IMG/VR virus record: IMGVR_UViG_3300037176_000103
Span: 1 to 25,864 of that record
DNA: 25,864 nt
Reading direction: 5' to 3' (one strand)
DNA from: a virus
In this document: positions 1 to 8,315 of the stretch, in pieces
Position numbering within the stretch: the first letter of the stretch is position 1
Layout of the letters: the number at the start of each line of letters is the position of its first letter
Notes under the pieces: model-generated
What the model was told of the DNA's origin: nothing
Database searches by the model: none
Seen by the model: only the letters and a program-made list of their open reading frames with translations
Program-made: the position numbers and the translations under genes

Positions 1-729
1 GACACCCCGCGCGACGTGGGGGTCCGAATGCCGAACGGCGATCACAAGGTGGTGCGGGTCAACGAAGCGTTTACCGATCCGCAGACCGGAGAGACGTATC
101 ACTACAGGCTGGGGACCGGGCGCCACAGCGTCTCGATCAGCACCGGGCCGAGCAGCAACTCCCAGCGCCAGGCCGCCAGCGAGTTCGCCGACCAGCTCGC
201 GCAGAATCAGATGGTCTTCCCGCGCATCGCGGATTTGGTGGTCAAGTTGAAGAACCTGGGACCGATCGGCGACGAGATCTCGGATCGGCTGGTACCGGCG
301 GATATCGCCGCGCGGAAGGGAGGGGCGCCGCTGCCGCCTCAGGCCCAGCAAATGATGAGCCAGCAGAAACAGCAGCTCATGCAGCAAGCGGCGCTCATCG
401 CCGACTTGCAGAAGCAGCTCGAAGCCAAACTGCCGGAGATCCAATCGAAGCAAGCCATCGCGGCGCTGCAGGAAGAGACGAAGCGGCAGGATATCCAGGC
501 GCAACTGCGCATCGCGGAGTTACAGGCCGGGGTGCAATCGAGCATCGCCAAGCTGGAAGCGATGGTGGGGTCGATTCAGCACTCCCTCGAGCTGATGGAT
601 TCGCAGGCCGACCGGGATCACGAAGCCACGCTGCAGCAGCAGGCGCAGGACGCGCAAGCGGCGGCTAATCCACCGGCAGCACAGGGGCAGGCGGGGCCAA
701 CAGCGCAGCCGTCGCCCGGTCAAGCTTAA
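1..729 (+). CDS. Portal protein, C-terminal part (P22 gp1-like), 5' truncated by window edge
   Basis: The reading frame is open from base 1, so the start lies outside the window; the internal GTG at 16 and ATG at 28 are not trusted as starts. The segment with TGPS followed by a Gln/Ala-rich helix and IADLVVKLKNLGPIGDEI (about residues 45-95 of the visible part) matches the lower wing region of P22-like portal proteins. The last ~120 residues are Gln/Ala/Glu/Leu-rich and predicted as a long coiled coil, like the barrel that closes P22-type portals, ending in a Pro/Ala/Gln tail. The portal is the dodecameric DNA channel at the capsid vertex. It is followed by scaffold and coat genes in the order of P22 genes 1-8-5, which supports the call. 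The function is inferred from family resemblance and synteny. Confidence 0.85.
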   Translation, partial: DTPRDVGVRMPNGDHKVVRVNEAFTDPQTGETYHYRLGTGRHSVSISTGPSSNSQRQAASEFADQLAQNQMVFPRIADLVVKLKNLGPIGDEISDRLVPADIAARKGGAPLPPQAQQMMSQQKQQLMQQAALIADLQKQLEAKLPEIQSKQAIAALQEETKRQDIQAQLRIAELQAGVQSSIAKLEAMVGSIQHSLELMDSQADRDHEATLQQQAQDAQAAANPPAAQGQAGPTAQPSPGQA

Positions 730-857
730 GCGGCACGAAGGGCCGCAAGTCGACGGAGTTCTGCCAAGGATCGGGAGCAAGGGCGTTCACGAACGATTCT
801 ATTATCCCGCCTATCGCGGAAGGCGTAAAAGAACCGCGGTCAAAGGAGCAAAACAGC

Positions 858-1844
858 ATGGAAGACGAAAACAGCGCGGTCCCGTCAACCGATGAAGCAG
901 CGGGCAATTCACTGGACACGATGACCGGCGAGCAACGGTCGGAGTGGCTGTTGAATGGCACGCCAATGCCGAAAGACGAAGCGGATCCGGCCCCCGCACC
1001 GAAACACAAGTCCGAGGCTGCGAAGCCTGAACCGACGCCGGCGGCGGACACCGGGAATTCAGAGGAGCCGAAACTAGGGAGCAGGGCACACCAGCGCATC
1101 CAGGAATTGCTGACGGAACGCGCGTCGCTTCGCGCGAGACTCGACCAGATCGAAGCTGCAGGCAAAAACAAACCGGCCGACAAACCAGCGGATTCGGCCC
1201 CCGCCAAACCGGCAGCGGAGACGAAAGCGGTCCCGAGCGACGGCCGGCCCGTTCCCCCCGATCCCGAAAAATGGACCGGCACGTGGGAAGAGCTGGAAAA
1301 AGCCAAGCTGAAGTACTTCGACGAATACACCGACTGGAAGATGAAGCAGCCGGAGCGCGACCGCCAGGCGGCGGATACAGCGAAGGCGCAAGCCAAGCTT
1401 ACCGAACTGCAGCAGGGCTATAAGACGCGCGCCGAAGCGGTTCTGGCGGCGGATCCGGAATATGCCGATGCGCAAGACATCATCGGAAAGTTCGTTACCG
1501 CCAAGGGTGTCGACCAGCTCATCCTGGAATCCGAAGTCGGGCCCGAGATCGTGATGCACCTCTACAAGCTGCCGTATGAAGAGCAGCAGCGGGTAGCGGG
1601 ACTTACTCCCGCGGCCCTGGCGAGAGAGATCACGCGGCTCGAAGACAAGCTCTCCCAACCCGCGGCCGCAGCCGCGGCGGCTCCTCAACCGAAACACACG
1701 AGCGCGGCTAAGAAGCCGCCCACGGAACTCAGCGGCAGGAATGCCACCAACACCGTGGACGAGGCCGAGCAGGCGCTCGAAGCAGGTGACATGGGCAAAT
1801 ACATTGCCGTCATGAACGCCCGCGCGGTCAAGAAGCCCAACTAA
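858..1844 (+). CDS. Scaffolding-like head assembly protein (gp8 position)
   Basis: This 328-aa acidic, low-complexity protein has a disordered Ala/Pro/Lys/Glu-rich N-terminal third. A helical segment (about residues 70-100) resembles a coiled coil. A charged helical middle contains W-x-G-T-W-E (around residue 138), and an Ala-rich linker precedes the basic C-terminus, which ends in KKPN. An AAAGGAG ribosome site lies 9 bases before the ATG. Its place between portal and coat genes, its length and its composition are those of podovirus scaffolding proteins, which copolymerise with the coat and leave or are degraded during maturation. No sequence motif proves this; the call rests on position and composition. 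The 128-base gap upstream contains no visible gene. Confidence 0.7.
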   Translation: MEDENSAVPSTDEAAGNSLDTMTGEQRSEWLLNGTPMPKDEADPAPAPKHKSEAAKPEPTPAADTGNSEEPKLGSRAHQRIQELLTERASLRARLDQIEAAGKNKPADKPADSAPAKPAAETKAVPSDGRPVPPDPEKWTGTWEELEKAKLKYFDEYTDWKMKQPERDRQAADTAKAQAKLTELQQGYKTRAEAVLAADPEYADAQDIIGKFVTAKGVDQLILESEVGPEIVMHLYKLPYEEQQRVAGLTPAALAREITRLEDKLSQPAAAAAAAPQPKHTSAAKKPPTELSGRNATNTVDEAEQALEAGDMGKYIAVMNARAVKKPN

Positions 1845-1884
1845 ACCGGGTCTTTTTGACGCCGCGCAAAAGGGTTAACACAAC

Positions 1885-3126
1885 GTGGCGAACACATTCC
1901 AGGTAGTCGACTGGCTTGCGGCCGAGGCCCTCAGGGGACTCGTGAACAAGCTGGCGATTGCCCCATATTTCAATACCAGTTACAACGCGGAGTACACCAA
2001 GGCCTTCGCCGTGGGCGAGACGGTCCGGGTGCCGCTTCCCCAGCGCTTCGTCATCACGAGCGGACTGGGCTACCAGCCGCAGGTGATCAACCGGCTCTTC
2101 ACGACGGTGAGCGTGGATCAGATTTTCGGCGTTCACTTCGAGTACGATTCCATCGAAGAAGCGTTGAAACTCGAACGCGGGCGGGCGGCCTTCAAGGAAA
2201 ACTACCTGGACAAAGCCATGGAACAGATGGCCCAGGAGATCGACTCCAGAGCCGCGTTATGGGCTCTGACGAATACCAACAACGTGGTGGGCGCACTGGG
2301 CACCACGCCGACGTCCTTCGACATCTACGGCCAGGCGCGCGCCAGGCTGATCGAAAACGCCTGCACGCCGGGCAAAAAGGGAATGATCGTTAGCCCGCAA
2401 ATGATGCGGACGATCGTCAGCAACAACCTGACGACTTTCAACCCGCAGGATGCGGTGGCGAAGGCCTTCCGCGAAGGCTACTACGGCGATGCGCAGGGTT
2501 TCACGTGGGACGAGAGCATGTCTCTCTACTCCCAGACGGCGGGAACCTGGCAGAACAACGTCACGGTCAACACGCCTCCCACCAACGGCGCCACTTCCAT
2601 GGTGGTGAATTGCACCAACGGCGATACGTTCAACCAAAACGATGTCTTCAGCGTTAACCTGGTCAACAACGCCAACCCGGTCACCCGGCGCACCACCGGC
2701 ACGCTGAAGCAATTCGTGCTGACCCAGAGCGTGACCGCAACGGGCGCTACGGCCACGATCTACTTCCAGGCTGGGACCCAGGGCATTCAAGGCCCGGGAT
2801 CGCAGTACCAGAATGTGGACGCGCTGCCCGTCGCGAATGCGCAATTGACACTCTATCCGGGCACGACGAGCCCCAACGGCAAATCGGGGATGAACGGCCT
2901 GGCGCTGAACCAGGACGCCTTCGCCCTGGTGGGGGTGAAGCTGGAAATCCCGAAGGCTTGCGAAATGTCGAGCGTCGCCCGCGACCCGAAGACGGGGATC
3001 GCGGTGGCCTTCCTGCGCATGATGGATCCGATCGAGCGGAAGATGGTGAACCGCTTCGACTGCCTGCTCGGGTTCGGGAACCTGTACCCGGACAACTGCG
3101 CGGTTCGCGTGCTGAGCCTGCAATAA
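1885..3126 (+). CDS. Major capsid protein, P22 coat family (gp5-like)
   Basis: The 413-aa product is close to the ~430 aa of P22 coat protein. The N-terminus (ANTFQVVDWLAAEALRGLVN) is followed by a segment with VRVPLPQRF and a stretch with FGVHFEYDSIEEAL, both typical of the P22 coat family. A central Thr/Asn/Val-rich beta region (about 215-310) could be the inserted I-domain-like part. The C-terminal region contains VAFLRMMDPIERKMVNRFDCL, shared with this family. The start is GTG at 1885 with an AAAGGG-type ribosome site upstream. It should form the HK97-fold shell. It is followed at a 55-base distance by a secreted-looking protein gene. Confidence 0.88.
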   Translation: MANTFQVVDWLAAEALRGLVNKLAIAPYFNTSYNAEYTKAFAVGETVRVPLPQRFVITSGLGYQPQVINRLFTTVSVDQIFGVHFEYDSIEEALKLERGRAAFKENYLDKAMEQMAQEIDSRAALWALTNTNNVVGALGTTPTSFDIYGQARARLIENACTPGKKGMIVSPQMMRTIVSNNLTTFNPQDAVAKAFREGYYGDAQGFTWDESMSLYSQTAGTWQNNVTVNTPPTNGATSMVVNCTNGDTFNQNDVFSVNLVNNANPVTRRTTGTLKQFVLTQSVTATGATATIYFQAGTQGIQGPGSQYQNVDALPVANAQLTLYPGTTSPNGKSGMNGLALNQDAFALVGVKLEIPKACEMSSVARDPKTGIAVAFLRMMDPIERKMVNRFDCLLGFGNLYPDNCAVRVLSLQ

Positions 3127-3181
3127 CAGCCAAAACGGAAGGGGCCGGCAACGGCCCTCTCAAGGAGAAAAACCAAACAAC

Positions 3182-4087
3182 ATGAACACTTTCAAACGAT
3201 TCGCTTTCGGCGTGGCTGGGCTGCTGCTGGCACTGATTCCGGTGCAGGCGCAGGCGCAGGCCACCTTGCCGACCACGACTCTCATTACCGCGCTCATGGC
3301 GACGGTATCGAGCAACACTCCCGGCATTTCCACCGACGTCATCCAGGTGGGCTCGACCTCGGGCTTCGTCCAGAATTCGGTGGGACAGTGGACCACTCTG
3401 CTGTACGCCGACTTCGAAGCGATGGATGTGGTGGGCGTTCTCAATGCCACCCAGGGCATCGTGCGGGTAGTGCGCGGCGCCTGGGGCACAAAGGCCAGCT
3501 ATCACAACGCAGGGACCGTAATCTATGTCGGGGCCCCGAGTTCGTTTGGCGGCTCGGCTTTCGCGGGCTCGGCTACCAGCGGCGATCAGTATGGCGCTTG
3601 CATGCCGTCGACCATTCCGGCGCTGCCGTTCATCAACATCGACGACGGCAAAATCTTCAACTGCTTCTCTTCGGGCCAGTGGGTCCAAACCGGACTCGGG
3701 ACCATGGGCGGGGCGCCGGCGCAGCTCCAATCGGATTTCTGCACGGGCACGGTGGCCACGGCGCAGACGGAGTATCTCAACGACACGGCTTGCTCCGGAG
3801 CAACCACGGCGCTGGCTCCGACGATTCAGGTCTCGTACGGGACGATCTACGGGCTGAACGTGGCATCGAGCGCGAACGTGGTGGGCGGAACTTCCGTGGA
3901 CGTGCTGACCATTTACAAGAACGGCTCGGCCACGGCCTTGACCTGTACCATCGCGGCGGCCAGCAAGACCTGCAGCGACACTACCCACTCGGTGGCCGTG
4001 AAGCCGGGCGACCAGATCACCTATCAGTTTGTGACTGCCACCTCGGACACGGCGGCCAACGTCGGCGCGTCGGTCGAGAAGCAGTAG
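3182..4087 (+). CDS. Virion-module beta-rich protein with N-terminal signal peptide
   Basis: This 301-aa protein has a classical Sec-type leader: MNTFKR, a hydrophobic core GVAGLLLALIP, and an A-x-A cleavage region around residues 23-27. The mature part is Ser/Thr/Gly/Ala-rich and predicted beta. It includes FEAMDVVG and a motif RGAWGTKASYHNAG, of the RGxxGTxAxxHxxG type often seen in phage structural proteins. Four cysteines lie in the second half (around residues 160-265), which would suit an oxidising compartment. AAGGAG lies 15 bases before the ATG. Decoration protein, host-surface protein or receptor-interaction protein are all possible; no family is recognised with certainty. A secretion signal on a gene between coat and head-completion genes is unusual. 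Confidence 0.7.
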   Translation: MNTFKRFAFGVAGLLLALIPVQAQAQATLPTTTLITALMATVSSNTPGISTDVIQVGSTSGFVQNSVGQWTTLLYADFEAMDVVGVLNATQGIVRVVRGAWGTKASYHNAGTVIYVGAPSSFGGSAFAGSATSGDQYGACMPSTIPALPFINIDDGKIFNCFSSGQWVQTGLGTMGGAPAQLQSDFCTGTVATAQTEYLNDTACSGATTALAPTIQVSYGTIYGLNVASSANVVGGTSVDVLTIYKNGSATALTCTIAAASKTCSDTTHSVAVKPGDQITYQFVTATSDTAANVGASVEKQ

Positions 4088-4104
4088 CTTTCAAGCATCA
4101 AGTT

Positions 4105-4132
4105 GGGGCGCCTTGGCGGGCGCCCCGTTTTT
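4105..4132 (+). terminator. Intrinsic terminator after the coat/secreted-protein genes
   Basis: A perfect 8-bp GC stem (GGGGCGCC at 4105-4112, GGCGCCCC at 4119-4126) with a 6-base loop is followed by G and five T. It lies 17 bases after the stop of the secreted-protein gene and before the next ribosome site at 4148. This is the strongest hairpin-plus-T-tract found in the late operon. It probably gives partial termination, so that coat transcripts exceed tail transcripts. Confidence 0.8.
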
Positions 4133-4159
4133 CCCCAAATGCAAAACAGGAGAGTTTCC

Positions 4160-4492
4160 ATGTTTGACCGATCGAAGTTGACGGGCGACGCGGCGCCCAC
4201 GCCGGTGGCCGGAGGGCTCGCGGCCGCGCCTGACGCGGATAGCAAGAACTGGATGATTTACCACCCCACCAAGGGGCACAGGGTCGTTACCAAAGATAGC
4301 CCCGAGCACAAGGCGCACCTGGGCGACGGCTGGCAGGACGACCCGATTCCGCCGGCGCCGGAACCCGCGCCGGACGAAGATCGGATCGGCGCACTCGAGA
4401 GCCTGAACATCGAAGCGGAGCTGATGGCGCTGCATGCAATAGGGGATGCGCTCGCCGGCCGGATCGCCGCGCTCGAGACCAAAAGGAAATAG
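4160..4492 (+). CDS. Small protein of unknown function between coat and head-completion genes
   Basis: The product is 110 aa. ATG at 4160 is chosen over an upstream in-frame ATG because it has a CAGGAGAG ribosome site 6 bases upstream, and because the longer version would start inside the terminator hairpin. The N-terminal half contains NWMIYHPTKGHRVVTKDSPE and GDGWQDDP, followed by a Pro/Glu-rich linker. The C-terminus is a predicted amphipathic helix ending in ALETKRK. The W-x-Y-H-P...GDGW pattern looks like a small folded domain found in phage head modules. No function is assigned. It could be a head-tail accessory or minor capsid protein. Confidence 0.7.
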   Translation: MFDRSKLTGDAAPTPVAGGLAAAPDADSKNWMIYHPTKGHRVVTKDSPEHKAHLGDGWQDDPIPPAPEPAPDEDRIGALESLNIEAELMALHAIGDALAGRIAALETKRK

Positions 4493-4498
4493 GCCGCC

Positions 4499-5185
4499 AT
4501 GTCGCTGGTATCGGACATCCTGGGCGACTCGCTGATGTACATCGGGGCATACGGCCCCGGTGAAACCGTCTCCACGGACGATCAGACATTCGCGTTGCGG
4601 CTCGTGAACCGGGTACTGGATAGCTGGAGCGCGCGAAAGCTGTCTCCGATCGGCATCAACCGGGCGAGCTATGGGCTGAGCGGAGCGGGGTCTTATACCT
4701 TCGGATCGTCCGGGACGTGGGTGGCTTCCACTCGGCCGATCAAGATCAAGGCGGCGTCGGTGTTAGCGGCGAACGGGATCGAGAAAGAGTGCCGCATCGC
4801 CAGCGCGGAGCAGTGGGCGGCGGTAGCGGACAAGACGCGCACCGGGATTTTCGTCGAGGATCTGTACTGGGATGGGGGCTTCCCGAGCGGGAACGTATAC
4901 GTTTCGCCGATACCGGCGGGCGGCAACGCGATCCTGTACACCTACCAGCCGATCGGCGACTTCGCGAGCCTGACGGACACGGTTAGCCTGCCCGCGGGCT
5001 ACGAGCGCGCGTTGGTGATCAGCTTCGCTCTGGAGCTGTGCATCCCGTTCGGGCGGCCGATTCCGGACGGATTGCCGCAACTGGCGCAGGAAGCGCTCAT
5101 GACCATCGCCAGCCTCTCGGCCGAGATTCTGGGCACACCGGTTCCCCAGCCGGCGCCGCAAGCGCCGCAAGGACCCAAGCAGTGA
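4499..5185 (+). CDS. Head-completion adaptor, P22 gp4-like (first of two)
   Basis: The 228-aa product is helical at the N-terminus (SLVSDILGDSLMYIGAYGPG; then DDQTFALRLVNRVLDSWSAR). This is the pattern of gp4/gp6-type adaptors, with a domain that counts conserved Asp/Asn/Leu before VLDSW. A beta region with YTFGSSGTW and RPIKIKAASV follows, and after it a second part with GNVYVSPIP and YERALVISFALEL. These adaptors bind below the portal and close the DNA-filled head. The last 30 residues are Pro/Gln-rich. The stop overlaps the GTG start of the next gene (GTGA), and the next gene is also of this family. The family call is by pattern recognition and synteny with P22 gene 4. Confidence 0.8.
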   Translation: MSLVSDILGDSLMYIGAYGPGETVSTDDQTFALRLVNRVLDSWSARKLSPIGINRASYGLSGAGSYTFGSSGTWVASTRPIKIKAASVLAANGIEKECRIASAEQWAAVADKTRTGIFVEDLYWDGGFPSGNVYVSPIPAGGNAILYTYQPIGDFASLTDTVSLPAGYERALVISFALELCIPFGRPIPDGLPQLAQEALMTIASLSAEILGTPVPQPAPQAPQGPKQ

Positions 5186-5931
5186 CTTTAGCGGACCTCC
5201 TCAACAGCGCGGCGAAGGCGCTGGGCAAGCTGCGCTCCGGAGGCGGGTTGTGCGCGAGCGAGCTGGCGGACGGTCTGACGGTAGCCAACGGCCTGGTGGA
5301 TTACTGGCTCACCCGGAAGGCCTTCGTCTATACGACGCGCATGGACGAATACACGTTCAGCGACAAAGGACCGCCGGATGCGAATAACCCGGCGGTGTAC
5401 GAGTTGGGTCCGGGCTCGACGGACTGGCCGGGCAGCGTGCGGCCGACGCGGATCGAGCGCGCGAACATCATCCTGAACGACAGTTCGCCGGGAGTCTTCA
5501 TTCCGCTCGATATTTTGGACGTCGACCAGTGGGCGGACATCTCTCTGGAGCAAATGCCGGTCACGCTGCCGACGAAGATGTACCCGGATTACGCGAACCC
5601 GAACTGCAATCTGTATTTCTGGGGCCAGCCGACGCTGCCGTACATCCTGCAGCTTTTCACCTGGCAGCAGCTCGCGGCCTTCGCCGCACTGGGGGAGGAA
5701 ATCGCCTTCCCGCCCGGTTATTACTCGGCGTTTCTCTACAGCCTGGCGGAGGTATTGGGGCCGCAGTGGAACGTCCAGGTTCCGCTTATGGTGACGGCCC
5801 AGGCGCGGAAGGCGCGGGCCGGGATTCAGAGCCTGAATTCGCGGGCGCCGAAGCTGCACACGCGGGACGCGGGGATGCCGCCGAGCACCCAGCGGACGCC
5901 TTACTTCAATTACCGCACGCGAGGATTTTGA
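5182..5931 (+). CDS. Second gp4-like head-completion adaptor
   Basis: The 249-aa product starts at GTG 5182, which overlaps the previous stop as GTGA and has AAGGA upstream. The longer open frame to 5038 lies inside the previous gene and is not used. The N-terminus (TLADLLNSAAKALGKLRSG, then LTVANGLVDYWLTRKAFVY) repeats the helical pattern of the preceding gene. Both genes then share the RPTRIERAN/RPIKIKAAS type strand and a late motif with a Pro-Gly/Ala-Gly-Tyr before a hydrophobic helix (FPPGYYSAFLYSLAEVLG here; LPAGYERALVISFALEL there). The two look like diverged tandem paralogues. One may be the adaptor and the other a tail-collar component. The stop is directly followed by the TTG start of the gp10-like gene. 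Confidence 0.78.
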   Translation: MTLADLLNSAAKALGKLRSGGGLCASELADGLTVANGLVDYWLTRKAFVYTTRMDEYTFSDKGPPDANNPAVYELGPGSTDWPGSVRPTRIERANIILNDSSPGVFIPLDILDVDQWADISLEQMPVTLPTKMYPDYANPNCNLYFWGQPTLPYILQLFTWQQLAAFAALGEEIAFPPGYYSAFLYSLAEVLGPQWNVQVPLMVTAQARKARAGIQSLNSRAPKLHTRDAGMPPSTQRTPYFNYRTRGF

Positions 5932-7857
5932 TTGCGCTTTGACGCCTTCACTTCCGGGTTCTATTCGTTTCCCTCGCTGGACGCGGCCAGCCAGGCGGCG
6001 ATGAACTATTACCCCGACCTGGTGGAATGGGCCGCGCCGAGCAGCGCCAACCCCGGAGGCGCGGAGAAAGCCCGCAAGGTGCTCTCTCCCACGCCGGGGC
6101 TCTCCTTGTATGGCACGCTGCCCACCGGGCCCATACGCGGGCTGTGGGCGGGGGAAAACCGGCTATTCGCGGCGGCAGGCTCATTCCTCTACGAGGTGTT
6201 GGGGCCTTCGTCTTTCACTAGTCATGGGCTGATCGGTAACGACGGCAACCCGGTGCAGATCATTTCGAACGGCGACCAGTTGTTCGTGGTGTCGGCCGGA
6301 TTGGCCTATTGCGACAACGGAGCGGGCGCGCAGGTGTGCCAGTTTTCCTCCCAGCTCTACGATCTCCAGATCGACGCGGCCACGGGAGGTCTCACCGGAG
6401 ACACGGGGGGAATCTTCAATTCCACGGACGTCGGTATGACGGTGCAGATCACCAATGCGGGACTGCCTCCGTCGGGCAGCGGGGCGGCGTTCACGATCCA
6501 ATCTCAAGTCATCACCTCGGTGAACAGCCAGGGCGAGGCCTTCGGAGCGGCTTCGTGGGGCGTGGCCGGATCCATGGAAGGTACGGGGGTGGAATGGCTG
6601 GGAGCGCCACTGGCACTCACCGGACTCTCGATCACCGCGGGCGGCGGACTCTCGGGCTATACCTTCACCAGTGCCGATGTGGGCTGCCTGATGCAAATCA
6701 CGGGGGGCGCCGGCTTCACCGTGGCATCGCAGACCATCACCTCGGTGGTGGGCGGCGTAGCTTTCGGGAATTCCGACTGGGGCTCCAACGGCTCGACGGG
6801 AGGCGCCGGCACGCTGTGGCAGGGACAAACCCTGGCGGCCGCCAACGGGGCCTTTTTGGATAGCAGTTGCTTCGCCGCGCAGCCAGGCTCGAAGCTGGTC
6901 TACTACTCCGCCATCAACGACGCCACGAGCTGGGACCCGCTGAACTTTTTCAGTAAGGAGGCCTATCCGGACGCGGTTGCGGCACTGATGGCCGACCATG
7001 AGCAACTGTATATTCACGGGGCGCTGGAATCGACGGAAGTATGGGCGAGCACCAGCAGCGGGACGAATCCCTTCCAGCGGAACCCGAGCTACTTCATGCA
7101 CTACGGCAACGGCGCGCCCTACGCCACCTGCCGGCTGAGCGCGGGAGTGGCGTGGATCGGCGGCGACGTACGCAGAGGCGAGAGGGTCGCTTTCCTGGCG
7201 TTAGGTTTTGTGCCTCAACGGATTTCGACGGCGGCGATCGAGAAGGCCTGGGCGGCATATGCCACGGTGCAGGACGCGGTGAGCTACACCTGCATCATGG
7301 ACGGCCACGAGTTCTGGGTCATCAGTTTCCCCACCGGCAACGCGACCTGGGTGTACGACGCGACGCTGGGCGAGTGGCACCAACGGGGCTGGTGGAACGG
7401 AACGGGCTGGGACCGGCAGCGCGGGGCGTTCCACGCATGCATCGGCGTCGACACAATCGACGAAGTTCATTACGTGGGCGACTGGCAGAACTACAACCTG
7501 TACACGATGTCGAGCGCCTACGTGGAAGACAACGGGGTGCAGATTCACAGGCGCCGGCGGGCTTCCCACCTGTGCAACGAGAAAAAGTGGCGCTTCTATT
7601 CGCTGTTCGAGCTGGACTGCGATAACGACGACGCGGACGTGGACGGCGCGCCGCCGCGAGTGCGGTGGCTGCGCTGCGGCCGGAGTCGCGACCGGATCTT
7701 CCAGATCGACGACGATGGCGACGGAAACCTGACGCTAAGCTATTCCGACGACAACTGCCTCACGTTCACGACTCGCGCGTCGATTAGCGTATCCAGCGCG
7801 GCGGCCGCCATTACCATCGTGACGGCGTACCTGGAATTCACGGAAGGGACGGGATAG
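5932..7857 (+). CDS. Tail hub / DNA-stabilisation protein, P22 gp10-like
   Basis: This 641-aa protein is longer than P22 gp10 (about 470 aa). Start TTG 5932 directly follows the previous stop and has GAGG 7 bases upstream; the next in-frame ATG at 6001 would drop a conserved-looking N-terminus. Features of the gp10 type: an N-terminal NYYPDLVEW segment, PGLSLYGTLPTGPIRGLWA with repeated blade-like strands, an LYIHGALESTEVWASTSSG segment, IASIEK-like AAIEKAW, HEFWVISFPTGNATWVYD, and a C-terminal DRIFQIDDDGDG region. Residues ~150-306 are an extra Gly/Ser-rich segment containing two similar modules (ITSVNSQGEAFGAASWG and ITSVVGGVAFGNSDWG), which explains the added length. gp10 forms the hub that carries tailspikes and needle and seals the packaged genome. 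Confidence 0.85.
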   Translation: MRFDAFTSGFYSFPSLDAASQAAMNYYPDLVEWAAPSSANPGGAEKARKVLSPTPGLSLYGTLPTGPIRGLWAGENRLFAAAGSFLYEVLGPSSFTSHGLIGNDGNPVQIISNGDQLFVVSAGLAYCDNGAGAQVCQFSSQLYDLQIDAATGGLTGDTGGIFNSTDVGMTVQITNAGLPPSGSGAAFTIQSQVITSVNSQGEAFGAASWGVAGSMEGTGVEWLGAPLALTGLSITAGGGLSGYTFTSADVGCLMQITGGAGFTVASQTITSVVGGVAFGNSDWGSNGSTGGAGTLWQGQTLAAANGAFLDSSCFAAQPGSKLVYYSAINDATSWDPLNFFSKEAYPDAVAALMADHEQLYIHGALESTEVWASTSSGTNPFQRNPSYFMHYGNGAPYATCRLSAGVAWIGGDVRRGERVAFLALGFVPQRISTAAIEKAWAAYATVQDAVSYTCIMDGHEFWVISFPTGNATWVYDATLGEWHQRGWWNGTGWDRQRGAFHACIGVDTIDEVHYVGDWQNYNLYTMSSAYVEDNGVQIHRRRRASHLCNEKKWRFYSLFELDCDNDDADVDGAPPRVRWLRCGRSRDRIFQIDDDGDGNLTLSYSDDNCLTFTTRASISVSSAAAAITIVTAYLEFTEGTG

Positions 7858-7858
7858 G

Positions 7859-8311
7859 GTGTCGCTGCCAACCCTGACGGCCTTTTTTCAGGGGCAAGCG
7901 TATACGCCGCTGAATTCGCCCTGGACCGGATTCTTCAGCGCACTGGACGCGTTGCTGGGCGCCAGCGGGACGGCGGTAGCGGCGGAGACGTATTCGCTGG
8001 GCGCGGAAGGGACGCTGGCCATTGCGAGCGACGTGGCGCCGAAGACTTACGTGATGACGAGCGTCACGCCCTCCACATTGCGGCTGGATCTGAAGCAGGC
8101 TCCGGTGGGAGCGAACCTGGTGGTGGCGCTGAGCTACTACACCACGCCGGGAGAGACCACGCTGGTAGCCACCTTCACGGCGGGGCCGGGCGAGTTATCG
8201 GATACGCAGACAAGCACGGTGGCCGTTCCGGCGGGGGCGTGGTGGGAAGTGGATATTACCAGCGTGGGGACGACGTTTCCGGGGTCGGATCTGACGGTGA
8301 CGGTGCAATGA
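7859..8311 (+). CDS. Small beta-sandwich-like tail protein of unknown function
   Basis: The 150-aa product starts at GTG 7859, two bases after the gp10-like stop, with a purine-rich ribosome site (GGAAGGGACGGG) upstream. The N-terminus TLTAFFQGQAYTPLNSPWTG resembles short capping segments of tail-associated proteins. The rest alternates hydrophobic and small polar residues (TYVMTSVTPSTLRLDLKQAP, LVVALSYYT, TSTVAVPAGAWWEVDITSVG), consistent with an all-beta fold such as a carbohydrate-binding or fibre-head module. It has no cysteines or signal peptide. The next gene starts 4 bases downstream. It is probably part of the tail tip or fibre; the specific role is unknown. Confidence 0.68.
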   Translation: MSLPTLTAFFQGQAYTPLNSPWTGFFSALDALLGASGTAVAAETYSLGAEGTLAIASDVAPKTYVMTSVTPSTLRLDLKQAPVGANLVVALSYYTTPGETTLVATFTAGPGELSDTQTSTVAVPAGAWWEVDITSVGTTFPGSDLTVTVQ

Positions 8312-8315
8312 CACC

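Noticed and set aside
2747-3988. 413-aa open frame on the minus strand
   Set aside because: It covers the coat and secreted-protein genes in antisense, with low-complexity Arg/Gly/Ser composition and no recognisable domain.
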